Shown here piece after piece: positions 25,550 through 37,192 of a stretch of DNA of 64,000 nucleotides. The position numbers were made by a program, and so were the translations under genes. Origin of the DNA: Unio delphinus (taxonomy: Eukaryota > Mollusca > Bivalvia > Unionida > Unionidae); contig JAQISU010000094.1 in the NCBI GenBank assembly GCA_029339505.1, positions 1,992,001 to 2,056,000 on the forward strand, given 5' to 3'. A model generated the notes under the pieces. The model was not told the DNA's origin. It saw only the letters and a program-made list of their open reading frames with translations, and made no database searches. How positions within the stretch are numbered: the stretch's first letter is position 1; every line of letters begins with the position of its first letter.

Positions 25550-26585
25550 AAGTGATTGAACTTTCATAATTCATGATTTTAGAATGAGGATTAATTAAAT
25601 TTCCATTAAGACATAACACTTTAGAACTGTTTTTATTTCAACATATACATTAGCTTTCTTACTTTCATTTTATTTAATAATGTGATTTACCTAAACAAAC
25701 GTATTCAGAACTCACTTTGTGCATCTTGTGATGTACTGATAGTCTAGAAATTATGGGTCGGCTTATACGCAGGTAATGCACTTTTTAACAGTTTTACAGA
25801 TTCAGTTTGGGGGGTCGGTTTATATAAGAAACGGGCTTATAAGCGAGTATATACGGTAGCTTAGACACAACACCACACATACCTTAGTTTTGTGCATATA
25901 ACACCCCTACGTATGTAACGCGCGGAAATTCCGTCTGTGTAAAAAATATCTTGGATTGTGCACCCATGCATATACTGCGAGGAAACCAACAAAGGCCTGC
26001 CGGAACACAGGACTGCCAGAGGTGCCTCAATTGATACGCGTTACGAGGCTGTTTATCGTCTCTCGCTCACCATCCAGTGATTTAATGCTGGCGCCTTTAT
26101 CCCTTTCTGCTCGTAATAAATACCAGTATTACCGGTACAGTTGTAAATGCCATGTCGTAATATTTTTGGTGTAAACAGGCAAAATAGCAACTGCTATAAA
26201 ACTATGTGTATTTACTGGTTTCCGCTAATTTCTGCTGGAATTCACACATGCAGGTATAGGGATGTTAATATTGTTTATTTCCAAAACCGATTATCGTCTG
26301 TAAAAATCCGATTTTAAACCGATTATCGGTTTCTGTCCTACATAGAAATTACAAGAAATATATTTTTATAATGCAAGTTAGTGTACGCCTCACGTGAATA
26401 AAAGATATTCATTACATACCATAACGTTCAGACGCGCAACACAGTGTCGTCTTCAAATTGTTTATTTTCTACTTAAAGATTTGAATAAACCTCATTTATA
26501 CTATATGTGAATGAAAAAAATCTTTTATTAATTGACATCGGTTTATTAGGGTGGTTGCTTGAAATTCATTGATGTGCTTTTGCCT

Positions 26586-26601
26586 GGGGGGGGGGGGGGG
26601 G
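26586..26601. repeat. Poly-G run
   Basis: A run of about 16 G, broken by no other base, is potentially G-quadruplex-prone. Similar G runs occur at about 29157-29180, 43095, 52251 and 57944. Confidence 0.9.
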
Positions 26602-27172
26602 AGATTGCTACATCTTCAAAATGGTTTGGAATAAAATTGAACACAATGTTAGGTCAATGTTAAAAACGTGTCATATACGAGTTATACTTATAGTGACCTA
26701 CATGAGCAATTATGGGATAGTTATTCAATTACCGTATTTTCCGGGGTATAAGTCGCTACTTTTTTTCGTTTTTTTTCTTTCAAATGACGTGTGCGACTTA
26801 TACGCAGGAGCGACGTATACGATAAATAAATTTTTTTAATGACTGATGCGCAGTGATGCTGTGTTATAGCGAAATGCATCTACGGTATACCGGCAAGCCA
26901 ATTGCTCGAAACTTACATACACGTAAGTATTAGACTACAAGAATATCAAATTAAATGATCAAATAATAATTAGTTATAATAAATATGTGTTAAAATTTGT
27001 TGTTATTAATAAAAAAAAATATTGAAATTACGATTGCCATTGTTTTTCTTTTATTATTCACCACGTGCTTCAAGCAAAGTGTTGGTCAGATGTCGCTACA
27101 ATATATGTATTTAAATGTACCGGTAGCGCTTCATAATTTACTTCAATAGTTTATAAAAACTCTGGATTAACC

Positions 27173-27552
27173 CGAGACTGGCTTCATGGAGAGAACTCCA
27201 AAGTAATTAATAAAAATAACTGGAAGGCTGGCGAACAACTTCAATTGTTTTATAAAGTGCCTTTGAAGTTCGCTCGGGTAGTAGAAATTGACCGGAATAC
27301 CGAGACTGGCTTCATTGACAGAACTTCAAAGTAATTAATAAAAAAAACTGGAAGGCTGGCGAACAACTTCAATTGTTTTATAAAGTGCCTTTGAAGTTCG
27401 CTCGGGTTGTAGAAATTGACCGGAATACCGAGACTGGCTTCATTGAGAGAACTTCAAAGTAATTAATTAAAAAAACTGGAAGGCTGGCGAACAACTTCAA
27501 TTGTTTTATAAAGTGCCTTTGAAGTTCGCTCGGGTTGTGGAATTGACCGGTA
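27173..27552. repeat. 128 bp unit, 3 tandem copies, in pogo-like element
   Basis: Units start with CGAGACTGGCTTCAT at 27173, 27301 and 27429, an exact 128 bp period. Each ends GAAATTGACCGG or a close variant. Each unit contains an imperfect inverted repeat (GGCGAACAACTTCAA against TTGAAGTTCGCT). The array stops about 100 bp before the transposase ATG. Confidence 0.95.
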
Positions 27553-27561
27553 TATAAATAC
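27551..27561 (+). promoter_or_regulatory. TATA box upstream of transposase ORF
   Basis: GTATATAAATACGG follows directly after the third 128 bp unit and lies about 105 bp before the ATG at 27660. The match to a TATA consensus is very good. The role is inferred from position. Confidence 0.55.
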
Positions 27562-27659
27562 GGACCGTTCATACCATGGAGGATTTAAAAAAGATAGTTT
27601 CACAATAACGTTGTATGATTTAAAATTGTTATATTAGCATAAGTCAATACAGTTTAATC

Positions 27660-27800
27660 ATGGCACCAACAACTACCACGCGAAAAAGTTATGATGCAGA
27701 ATTTAAGTTAAACGTCGTAGCATTTGCGAAAGAAAACGGAAATCGTGCAGCAGAAAGAAAATTCAACGTAAGCGTAACCGGCGTAAAAAAGACGAGTGGC
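27660..27800 (+). pseudogene. pogo-like transposase N-terminus, truncated
   Basis: The ORF begins M-A-P-T-T-T-T-R-K-S and then KSYDAEFKLNVVAFAKENG, NRAAERKFNVSVTGVKK, which is the helix-turn-helix start of pogo/CENP-B-type transposases. After about residue 45 the homology stops and the frame runs into AT-rich sequence (stop at 27948). The rest of the DNA-binding region and the whole DDE domain are missing. Kozak context (ATCATGG) is good and a TATA box lies upstream. A transcript could make only a short DNA-binding peptide, if anything. Confidence 0.75.
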
Positions 27801-28839
27801 GCTAATATTTACTTAATAAACATTATTTATAAATCTTATTTGCTTATATTTCTATTTTTAAAATTTCAAACAAGAATATACTTACACGTTGTTGGAAATT
27901 ACCAAGTCGTATGCAATGGCCGGCGGTATCAAAAACGTGATTACGGTTAGTGCGCAGGAGCGACTTATACGCAGGAGCGACTTATCTGTTGAATTTTCCA
28001 AAATTATCTGGATTTCCCCCTCCCGCGACTTATACCCAGGAGCGACTTATAGGGCGGAAAATACGGTAATAGCACAAACATTAAACCCAAATGAAATGAA
28101 GCCAGCTGAGTATAACAGATGTCAAGATATATTGTTCAGCATCATCACTCTCCCAGGGGTCAACAACCAATGGCATGCATGCCATAATGTGGCACATCAA
28201 GAGGTTTTGTGTGGCAGCCAGAAATCTCAATTTTAACAGTGGCCCTCTCTTACTGGTGGTACACCCACATTCATTTTTGTAATTAATCCAGAAAAAAGTG
28301 GCACACTATGTAAAATAGGTTGCCGACCTCTGCACTATAACGAGTAATCCCCTTGACAAGTTTACACTTCAAAACCAGTTAACATCCATATTAATTGAAG
28401 CCATTTAAGGATACATTATAGGTTAAAAAAATCATGTTGCTGTACTTTCATAGGCAGTTTCCAAATCAAGGCTTATGGACTATGTCTAGTGTATGTGAAT
28501 GTCAAGAAAAAAATATATATAACCTAAGGTTCATAAAATGTTACATGCAGACATACATAATTATATGATCCTGCTTGTGTTACTAACCAGACAATACATG
28601 CTGTAGAGATGAAAACATTTAATTGAGTTTGTGCAATGGAATTAGATTTATATAGTGAGTCTGTCTCCAGAACAAAAATATCAACAAATATCCATCTATG
28701 TCAAGTGCATAATCATTCATTATAAAACAGCAATAAATTTGAAGAGCTATACATGTAGTATTTTCTTGTGCACTAAATCAGGATCCACAAATCTTCTTGC
28801 AGCCCATGCTCTATTGCAAATATGCATCTGGGCTAGCAA

Positions 28840-29080
28840 CCATTAAAATTCTGATAGCTTTGAGGCTAATATAAATGCTGCCAGAAGTACAATTTGCTAA
28901 AATCCTGGTAGCCTTGGGGCTACATTATTGCTAAGTCTGGGCAACCATGTTAAACTTGTCAAAGCCCTGCAGCTACAATATTGAATCTGGGCTGCCATAT
29001 GTTAAAAGTCTGGTTGCCAATGGGTTATTATAATGCTGCCATGTTAAAATTCTGATAGTCCAGCAGTAACACATGTATTT
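28840..29080. repeat. Degenerate tandem repeat, about 60 bp unit
   Basis: Recurring words (CTGGGCTAGCAACCAT, CTGGGCAACCATGTT, CTGGGCTGCCATATG; TTAAAATTCTGATAG; GGGGCTACA) recur every 55-65 bp. The copies are strongly diverged. Confidence 0.6.
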
Positions 29081-29944
29081 CTTACACTCAAGTACCTTTT
29101 CAAGCCCTGTGAAATGAAGTCAGACTACAAGTTGTTGTTTTGTTGTTTTTTTTTTTGGGGGGGGGGGGGGGTTGGGGGGGGAGCCTGTAAGCCCACAATA
29201 TGGTCTGTAAATCTGTCAGACCATAATGTTCGCCAAGCTATGAACAGAATAAGCTCAGTAGTACATAAAAACTAAATAAACTGTAAACAGTCAAGAAAAA
29301 ATATTGTTCATTTTCTGCCCATTAAATGTAGATTCTAAATTTACACAAAATATGGTCAGCCAAAATGAAAGAAGCAGAAGGCCAAACAGACGAACTACTG
29401 TACATAAAAAGTATTCATTGTTAATGCTGCATGATACCCAAAAAGAGTTACATGATATGACTAGCAACACTAGTGACATGATTGCTACAATAATGACATT
29501 ACTACACAGTAATTAGGGCATAACCAACTTTTGATCCGGAAATCGGATTCCACCGGATAGTATGAACTTCCGATTAATCGGAGTCGGACAAGGCAGGAAC
29601 GACCGATTCGAATAATAAAAATAATAAAGTTGAATTTCTATAGCACCGTGTCTAACACTGCGTGTCATTCGATAGTGCGTTAATAAAGTTAAATAAGAAG
29701 TCAGAAAAGTCCAATATGGTCAACACAACCACGCTGTGAGACAATCTATTTGAACTGGTGGGTGAAAACCGGAAATGAAGCCGGATATGGTAAAGTACTA
29801 AGTAACATGCTATACACGGCAAAACCAGATACCAGAAACCTGGAAACGGAAGATGAAATTTTTTAGAAAAAAAAATACGGATTTAGCATTTCCAATTAAT
29901 TGAATCATATCCGAAATCGGAAAAATGTCATGCCCAAAATCCGG

Positions 29945-30130
29945 AATCGGAAATCAGTAATGTCATGGCTGCTATGTTAGTGACATGATTGCAACACAGT
30001 AACAATAATGCCATGATTGCTATGTCAATGTCATGCCTGCTATGTTAGTGACATGATTGCAACACAATGACACTAATGCCATGATTGCTATGCTAATGCT
30101 ATAATTGCTATGCTAATGGCATTATTGCTA
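29945..30130. repeat. Tandem repeat, about 66 bp unit
   Basis: GCTGCTATGTTAGTGACATGATTGCAACACA recurs with small changes near 29968 and 30036, separated by AATGCCATGATTGCTATG units. The array decays to the right. Confidence 0.75.
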
Positions 30131-33100
30131 CATTTATGACATAATAACAGATGAACTGTTTGAATCTGGTAGCACACCCGCATTTATGCAAGGGTGCTAC
30201 AACACTGTACATACAGAAAAGACAGCTAGGACTATTGAACCAACAAGAATGACGCCAACATCAAAATCATGTAATATGTCGATCCTACTTATCATTTGCT
30301 GACTGTTGACAGGCCCTGATATGCTAGTGAATTGTCCATACATTAGGATCTATGATGTAAAAATCATTTCCAACCTGTGCCTAAAGACCTTTATCTGCAA
30401 TGTATTATCAACTGATTGGGTCAATGATGTTAATTTTACCCATCATTTTTTCAGACCATGTCTACAGACCCTGATCTACTGACACATCATGGAACAAGAG
30501 GACAAGATCAATGCTGCTCAGAGATATAGTATATATAGCAAGCTTTGTTAAACCACTCGTCCTCTCTTCCTGAATGGATAAAAACTGACTTCAATGTGTA
30601 AAACTTCACTAAATATTTGTTCCTGGGCTGAGCAGATGATTATTTGCAATCTGAAAACAACTCTGTATGCATTTCTTACCCCTAACAAACATAAACAAAC
30701 ATAAAATGTAAACATCATTCGATATTTGACAAGTATCAATTATGAATAAACATTGTTTGATTTGCCTATTGTTGTCATTCTACAACATGTAGTAAAAGAA
30801 ACTTTTCTTTTCAACATTTAGAACAATCTTCCACCACTCATTATCCTCCATAATCACAATTTACTGTGAATAACTAGGAAAACAAATGTTTTTCCGTACT
30901 TTTACAATTGTTTCAAAAATATGTCATTTTCACCCTTCTAAACAGTCTTGTAATATAATACCAAGGTTCTCAAAAGATTTCAAAACTGATGAGTCACTTG
31001 ACCCTTGACATCACAATCTCGTGAGTTAAAATAAAAATCTCAAGAGTCAAAACTGAAATCTCAAGAGTTATTTGTATTTTAGTCATGACTTCATAGCTGT
31101 GATTGGTTGTTGTTCATGGAAATGCTTGTTCAGCATTTTGTAACTGATGCTGAAGATTTCTTACAACTTTAGAAGATTTATTCTCTTTCTCCTCACAACT
31201 GTTACTTCTGTTTTCTTTCAGTTTGATGGTCAGGTTGCTTCTGAGAGTTAGGAAAGACAATATACTTCTTGGGCCATTGCGGTTAGTTAACATGACACAA
31301 TTTCATGAAGGAATAGGTGTATAGTTCACTGCCAAGATATTTTATGAAACAAAACTGACAAGCATATTTGGTTTCATTAAAATAAATTACTGACAAATGA
31401 CATCTGATGGCATTTTAAAGTTGCCAACTTCTCTAATGCTCTTCAAATTAATTCTAAGGACAAAATTCAGAGCTGGACATGTGATGCACTCTCAAATTTC
31501 ATATTTCTCTCTTATTTTTTGTTTTGTTTGTGCTCTTTTTTAGTTATTGGAAGAAGCTTATGTTTTGCAATTTTGACACGAGTTGAACTAAAAACATGTA
31601 TCAACTTTCCTTCAATATTCCTGTCTTAGCAAAGCAAGAACTATTCAGCAATTGAAAAATCAAAGATCAGCTCATTGTTATTAAAAGATTTGAAAACCAG
31701 TATGAAACACCTTAGATCCCTTTATTAATTGTAACAGCTTAAAAAAATCCCACATCTGCCCTCATTACAGATCATAACATAAGTAAATGAAAATAAAATT
31801 TGTAACCTGAGTACCACACATCAATGCATTGGTAATACATTCATGACCAAACACAAAGTCTATAATAAAAACACACAGGTTGGAGTTTCCTTGCATCAGA
31901 AATGTGTCAAATTTAAATTATATGCATAAAAAATCCCAAGATGTCGTGTCCACTGAGAAACCTGTTGATAAAAAATGCAAATATTATTAACAAGCATCGA
32001 TGTCAAAACAACCATAAACCTGCTTTAATGATATATCTCTGGTTACGAATGTCAAGATACCTGATTCAAAAAGTATGGGACAAGGAAATCTGTGAACCTG
32101 GCCATCACATTATAATGTGTGTGGTTCACCTATCATACCTCAATGTGTGTATGTATGTGCATGTAAAATCTAATGAAATGATGAATTCTACTTTGAATTA
32201 GTGAGAGAATAGTGAATTATTAATATTTATCCCTGTGTAGGCCTTTTTTCTTTATGTATATCATCTACTTACTATACTTTTATCAACAGTTGTGAACTTA
32301 TTATACAATGCAAAACACGTAACAAATGAATGAAGACCTGAGCGTCAGGGTTACATATAATTAGTTTTCACTTGGGTTTAGTATACATGATCACAGGGGC
32401 TTGCATTGTTGCTTACAATTTACATGTAAGCCATATATCTACCATATGCTATACTTGTACAGTAATTACATGACTTATAGGTAAATTGTAAAACACAATA
32501 TGAGCCCATGTGCATGTGATTCTAATATGGAAGGACAAGGGTACTGTTTTAAGGTCATTTATTGCAGTATAAATTGTTTTATTGTCAAAAACATCCATTG
32601 TTTTTTTTACATTAATAGCTCTTTTTATATTAAAATATTTTTCTATGTTCAATCAACACTTTACAGAAACCAGCCAGAATCAGCAACTGGTAACTGGAAC
32701 TGTCCCAGCCATCTTCGTGACTGGTGCAATGATGTGTGGCTGAGTAATGGATTGGTAAGGCTTACATGTGTACACAAAAAAACTGATTACCTTATTGAAA
32801 TCTTAAGACACTAGGCCAAATGTGGGGATTTTCTTAGGTGTGATAAGGAATAATGGGATCAAATGTGGTCCATGCTGTCATTTGAATCTTTCACTTAAAC
32901 TCGTCTGTTTTGGGTGCAGGTGGAAAAAAGGTAGCGACAAACTAATATGTTATTTCAGCAGAAACATTTGAGTTAGTAATTTAATTCTGGGCACATGGAT
33001 TTTTAGTCAGAGCATGTGTTTCTTTTAAAGTCACCAGCCTTGGGTTTGTGTCTGAAAAATGTTTTCTTTGATCACTGCTTACCCATAATAAATGGTCTAA

Positions 33101-33292
33101 GCAACCATTCTCATTTCCCCCAGCGAAATTTCACATTTAGTAATTAAATGATTACCTGGTTTCCACAGATATCAGCTAGGTGTTTTAAGTATTTGTATGT
33201 ATTAAACAGTCACACGCTTTCCACACACAATAGCTAGATGTTTCCTGGTGAACAAATTGTTCCTACAAACTTTCACCTTACATATGCAGACC

Positions 33293-33600
33293 ACTTCACT
33301 GGCCTAGTGGTTAGAGCATCTGCCTCAGATGCAGGATGTCGCAGGTTTGAACCCTGACCAAGTCAAACCAAATTCTTTTAAAACTGGTACTTACATCTGC
33401 CTCACTTGGCACTCAGCATTACTAGGTTAGTGTTAGGACTGGTTGGCCTGGTGTCAGGATAATGTGACTGGGTGGGACATGATGCTAAATGTCTGCGGCA
33501 TGATGATACAGTAATAGACATCACTATAAACTGCCACAATGCAGACGTCGAAGCAATATGACTGAATTTCTTTTAAAGCTATATTAAAAATCCAACATAC
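33293..33600 (+). repeat. SINE B, near full length
   Basis: The tRNA-like head has a box-A-like CTGGCCTAGTGGTTAGAGC and a box-B-like GGTTTGAACCC (about 33344). The body runs through GGCACTCAGCATTACTAGG, GGTGTCAGGATAATGTGACTG and GTAATAGACATCAC. It ends AAAGCTATATTAAAAATCC with an A-rich tail. With the copy at 43860 it defines the family at about 300 bp. Confidence 0.9.
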
Positions 33601-33867
33601 AAATGCACACATGTATGTAAATGAAGTTTTAAATTTGAAAATATGTACATTTCTTATATAATCTATGCTCAAGATACTGAGACTGTGTAACTTTCAGTAA
33701 GCTTAATTTGTCCATAGTCCAATTAAGACCATTTAAGAGTTAAAATTACATTATTTGACATCATTATTCATCCCGATGCTCTAACACATGAGCTACACAC
33801 GCTTCTGCAACAAGACAAATAATGGCAAGCGTAAGAGAATACAATATCCAATGTCAATTTTATATTT

Positions 33868-34419
33868 CTTTTCACAACATTTGACTAAGCAAGAATGAAT
33901 TTGGTAGCTAGGAACACAGTTATTGTACTAGTTTCTCATAAATGTATAGCTATCCACATTTCAGAAATATTTATGAACACAATATCAAGATTAATGATAA
34001 AATATCTAACACCAAATTCTCAGTCTAAAGATCTGGCAAATGATACAGAATTTATTTCAAAGCTAATCTATGTAGTCCATCACGTCTAAAACAGGTCAAG
34101 ATAACATGCTTGAACACTTCCTACCTTGATATCTACACAAAGACTTTTCACAACATTTGACTAAGCAAGAATGAATTTGGTAGCTAGGAACACAGTTATT
34201 GTACTAGTTTCTCATAAATGTATAGCTATCCACATTTCAGAAATATTTATGAACACAATATCAAGATTAATGATAAAATATCTAACACCAAATTCTCAGT
34301 CTAAAGATCTGGCAAATGATACAGAATTTATTTCAAAGCTAATCTATGTAGTCCATCACGTCTAAAACAGGTCAAGATAACATGCTTGAACACTTCCTAC
34401 CTTGATATCTACACAAAGA
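33868..34419. repeat. 276 bp tandem duplication, apparently identical copies
   Basis: Copy 1 is 33868-34143 and copy 2 is 34144-34419. Each starts CTTTTCACAACATTTGAC and ends CTACACAAAGA. Both encode the same chance 64-codon open frame, so identity is at or near 100 percent. A third partial tail (AGCAGGTCAAAATAACATGC) follows at about 34441-34500. Confidence 0.95.
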
Positions 34420-34845
34420 CTTAGAAATTTTTTTAAAAAAAGCAGGTCAAAATAACATGCTTGAACACTTCTACCTTGATATCTACACAGACTTAGAAAC
34501 TTTAAAAAAAAAATTAATGTAATCATGGATGGATTTACATGTAATGTATACTTCTGCTGTATCTGAAACATGCTTAAAATATTAAAATAAGCCATAAAAA
34601 CAATTTCTCCACTTGTCCGAGAGTCAAGGACTGATCATCAATTCAAGAAGAAACAATTTACATACATGTCTGACTTTAAACACTAAGATGATATTAGCAT
34701 AAAGGTACAGGTAAATGAAAACAATTAGGTGAAAATGCAATTCTTTAAAAGTAAGATATTTTTTTACAAAATGTAATACTTGCTATTACATTCCATTACA
34801 ATGATACAAGTTGACCATTCCCATGAGATCTAAGAAGAGAGGCGC

Positions 34846-35192
34846 TCAAAACAGAACATCCTATTAAGATCCTTACGCTCCTCTTCTGACAATCGTATAC
34901 TCATTGTTCCCACTTTGAAAACGAAGTCATATGGACAATGTTCTTTAGCATACCAGCCCCGACGATGTGGAACGAATTGCCCCTTGAAATACACAGAGGT
35001 CCCTTTTAAGAATGTTCTTAAAACTCAACTTTTTCGACTGCAGGAACAAACTTGTAGACCTAATATTTTGTATTTCATGGTTTTTGTTTTTTGTTTTTCT
35101 GTAGTGTAGTCATATTATAAAATGTTGTAATGTGCTTAGGGCTTCTAAAGATTAGGCGCTATACAAAGTCCTCATTATTATTATTATTATTA
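34846..35192 (+). mobile_element. LINE 3' end (CR1/L2-like) with (ATT)n tail
   Basis: The 5' part encodes the usual last residues of a LINE ORF2: in mixed frames, SIPAPTMWNELPLEI and FKNVLKTQLF. This is followed by a 3' UTR with GGCGCTATACAAAGTCCTC and an (ATT) tail at 35172-35192. It is a strongly 5'-truncated, old insertion. Confidence 0.8.
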
Positions 35193-36274
35193 CCATGAAC
35201 ATAGAGATCTAGAGTGAGTATAGTTAGTGTTGTATAAAATTTTCTTTACAAAATATTAAATCTGAAAATGGTAGCTTCAAACAGCATGTCTAATAAACAT
35301 TTTAACAATTCATACATTTAATTAACATTTCTATAGTTGTTGTAAAACAATTATACAGTTATGAGAATTTTGGAATTTAAAGGGATGATAGGTTTCTTTA
35401 ATTTGTCTTTATACTGCTAATCTGCAGGACAAAACTCACGAGTTTGACAATACACCCTTAATACCCCACAACCACCCCAAGTTATATTAAAAAAATTATC
35501 TGAAATTCATGTCAACAATTCTGTTCGCATTGTTTGATTTGTGAAGCAGACAACCAGCAAACATTTTTCGCTGCATAATTTTGTGAAAGAAAAATGTAAA
35601 AAGGGATTGGTTCTGGATATGCTATAAAGGGGATCTGATCACTTAAATGTGTACATGAAAGGGTAACCTAAGATTTCACTTAAATTACAATCAGTAGAGA
35701 ATTTCTTGCAGCTTGATGGCTAAGTTATCATTTGGAGTAAATGTTAACAGATCTTATGCATGATGACAGTGGTTCTCGGAAAAGTTATAAAGTTCCAATA
35801 ACTAACACAGTAAACGAACATTGTAGTATGCATATACTCTTGAAAAAATTAACAATAAGTTTGATAAACAATCAAGGTTTAAATTCCATTGTGTATAACG
35901 AGTACAATATATACACACACAATATTATATTTTTATCAAATCTCACATATTTTTTAAACTTTTTATAAATATATATATATATGTAATTCATGCATTGTTA
36001 AACTATTTTGCGATTGGCATATTTTTTTGATTTCTAAAAATAAACTTACCAAAAAGAGAAGCATTCTGTTGGTAGCATGGGGTAAAAAAAAACACATTAC
36101 TAAAACTGTTCATAGAACACAGACGCCCAACCACAGTACCTAGAATGACCGAAATGCAAAAACTTAAAAATAGTGTGATGGACAAGAATACATGGAAAAA
36201 AGTGCCAGGGGTAACACTAGATAAGCCTGTAGAGTCATAAAACTAACTGCACATTATAGTGACAGGAAAATTAC

Positions 36275-36733
36275 CTTTTCTGGGTTAGTATCTCTATTAC
36301 TAGCCAAAAATGGATTTAAATCTACGAGGTCATCATTACTGTTGGAGTGCTCTGCCTTGCCAGAAGTTTGATTGTTGTTGACATGCATAAACGAGTCAAA
36401 AATGTCATCCAGGAAACCATTCTGCTTCTCTGAACACTCTGCTGTGCTGTTTGCAATATTTGAACCTGATATAAAGAGGTCAAGGTCACTGGTTGCCATA
36501 ATGTTTCCATGAGCATCACTTGAAACCCCAAAAGCATCATCTTCATGACTGGTTCCCTGGTTGTTGTTACCTTCATCACTTGTAACTCCAAAAAAGTCAT
36601 CAAAGGTCTGTGCCAGTCCATCACTGTTAATTGGCAACAGGTGTCCATGGTATTGTGTGTCTATGTTAACTGCACTACTGCTGATGGGATTTCCGAACAT
36701 CTCATCATCGTCCAGATCAAGTAAATTAGCCAT
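36275..36733 (-). CDS. Start-codon exon of clathrin-box endocytic-type protein (153 codons)
   Basis: The ATG at 36733 has an excellent Kozak context (ATCATGG), with an in-frame stop about 39 bases upstream. The exon ends at donor AAG|GTAATT. The predicted peptide begins MANLLDLDDDEMFG. LLDLD (residues 4-8) is a textbook clathrin box (L-hydrophobic-x-hydrophobic-D/E). FDDFF (44-48) fits FxDxF, and DAF, DIF and DSF (66-68, 110-115) fit DxF; both bind the AP-2 alpha ear. LNPFLA (NPF at 140-142) is an EH-domain ligand. There is an internal repeat: DDFFGVTSDEGNN against DDAFGVSSDAHGN. The protein is acidic and Asn/Ser-rich, hence probably disordered and cytosolic. Motifs are seen directly; an endocytic accessory role is inferred. 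I do not recognise the orthologue. Confidence 0.85.
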
Positions 36734-36889
36734 GATGTTGAAGACAATGCAATAACTATCTAGCTAGCAAACTTTGATGTGATAGCCAGGAGATCAACAT
36801 ATATATTTACTACGAAAAAGTGAGCAGGTTAGGATTATGTTGTGTAGGATGCCAGGATGGTATGATTAAAAGCAGTACACAAGCGATCT
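36734..36889 (-). other. 5' UTR part of the start-codon exon
   Basis: The minus-strand acceptor TTTCTCCATTTGCAG ends at 36890, with a near-perfect branch-point word TACTAAT about 20 bases upstream of it. The exon therefore starts at 36889 and has 156 bases of 5' UTR. A leader exon further right is implied. Confidence 0.6.
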
Positions 36890-37099
36890 CTGCAAATGGA
36901 GAAAGTTTTCATTAGTAGCTATTTCTAGCATGCACATGTTATAACTTTTATTTTATGAAAAACAATAAAATAACTAAAATTTGATGTACATCCATATAAA
37001 ATTTTCATTATGATGAACATTCTGAGCATTCTATATTAAAATTTAAGTCTGTGTATGAATACAGACAGTAAATATTAAAATAAACAACAAAAGATACAC

Positions 37100-37192
37100 T
37101 GAGACTCAAATCCACACACATAGAGGTGAGATGGCACTGAACCGTAATGGAGAGTGTTTTAGACCTATCGGCCAATCGACTCAAATAGTTAA
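37100..37192 (-). repeat. SINE A head fragment
   Basis: ACTCAAATCCACACACATAGAGGTGAGATGGCACTGAACCGTAATGGAGAGTG matches the tRNA-like head of SINE A on the minus strand. Only about 90 bp remain. Confidence 0.65.

Larger units (their letters stand above)
23780..25856 (+). mobile_element. pogo/Tigger-like element, internally deleted (2077 bp)
   Basis: Terminal inverted repeats read CTGTATATACTCGCGTATAA on the left and, inward from the right, CCGTATATACTCGCTTATAA. Both are flanked by TA (23778-23779 and 25857-25858). Subterminal copies of GGGTCGGCTTAT lie near both ends (about 23840, 25753, 25812). Inside are a 208 bp tandem duplication and a broken transposase relic (25188-25549) that lacks the DDE core. 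The element is therefore a non-autonomous deletion derivative. TIR type, TA target and the CENP-B-like N-terminus all agree on the pogo branch of Tc1/mariner. Confidence 0.85.
26732..28066 (+). mobile_element. pogo/Tigger-like element with truncated transposase (1335 bp)
   Basis: The left end is CCGTATTTTCCGGGGTATAAGTCGC. The right end read inward is CCGTATTTTCCGCCCTATAAGTCGC. Both are flanked by TA (26730-26731, 28067-28068). Several subterminal copies of GCAGGAGCGACTTATAC occur near both ends (about 26800, 27953, 27970, 28036), as expected for transposase-binding arrays. Inside are a triplicated 128 bp unit, a TATA box and the N-terminus of a pogo-like transposase (27660). The element is too short for a full transposase gene. 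Confidence 0.88.
22064..36274 (-). other. Intron of clathrin-box gene (14.2 kb)
   Basis: This is the largest intron. It holds a TC microsatellite (22837-22893), SINE A (23053-23309), two pogo-like elements (23780-25856, 26732-28066), degenerate tandem repeats (28840-29080, 29945-30130), SINE B (33293-33600), a perfect 276 bp duplication (33868-34419) and a LINE 3' end (34846-35192). The stretch 30140-33290 is AT-rich with nothing recognised. Possible micro-exons at 22243-22287 and about 36050 were not adopted. Confidence 0.6.

Noticed and set aside
33895..34365. Two identical 64-codon ORFs
   Set aside because: They result from the 276 bp DNA duplication. The peptide has no recognisable motif and the repeat unit is AT-rich non-coding-like DNA.
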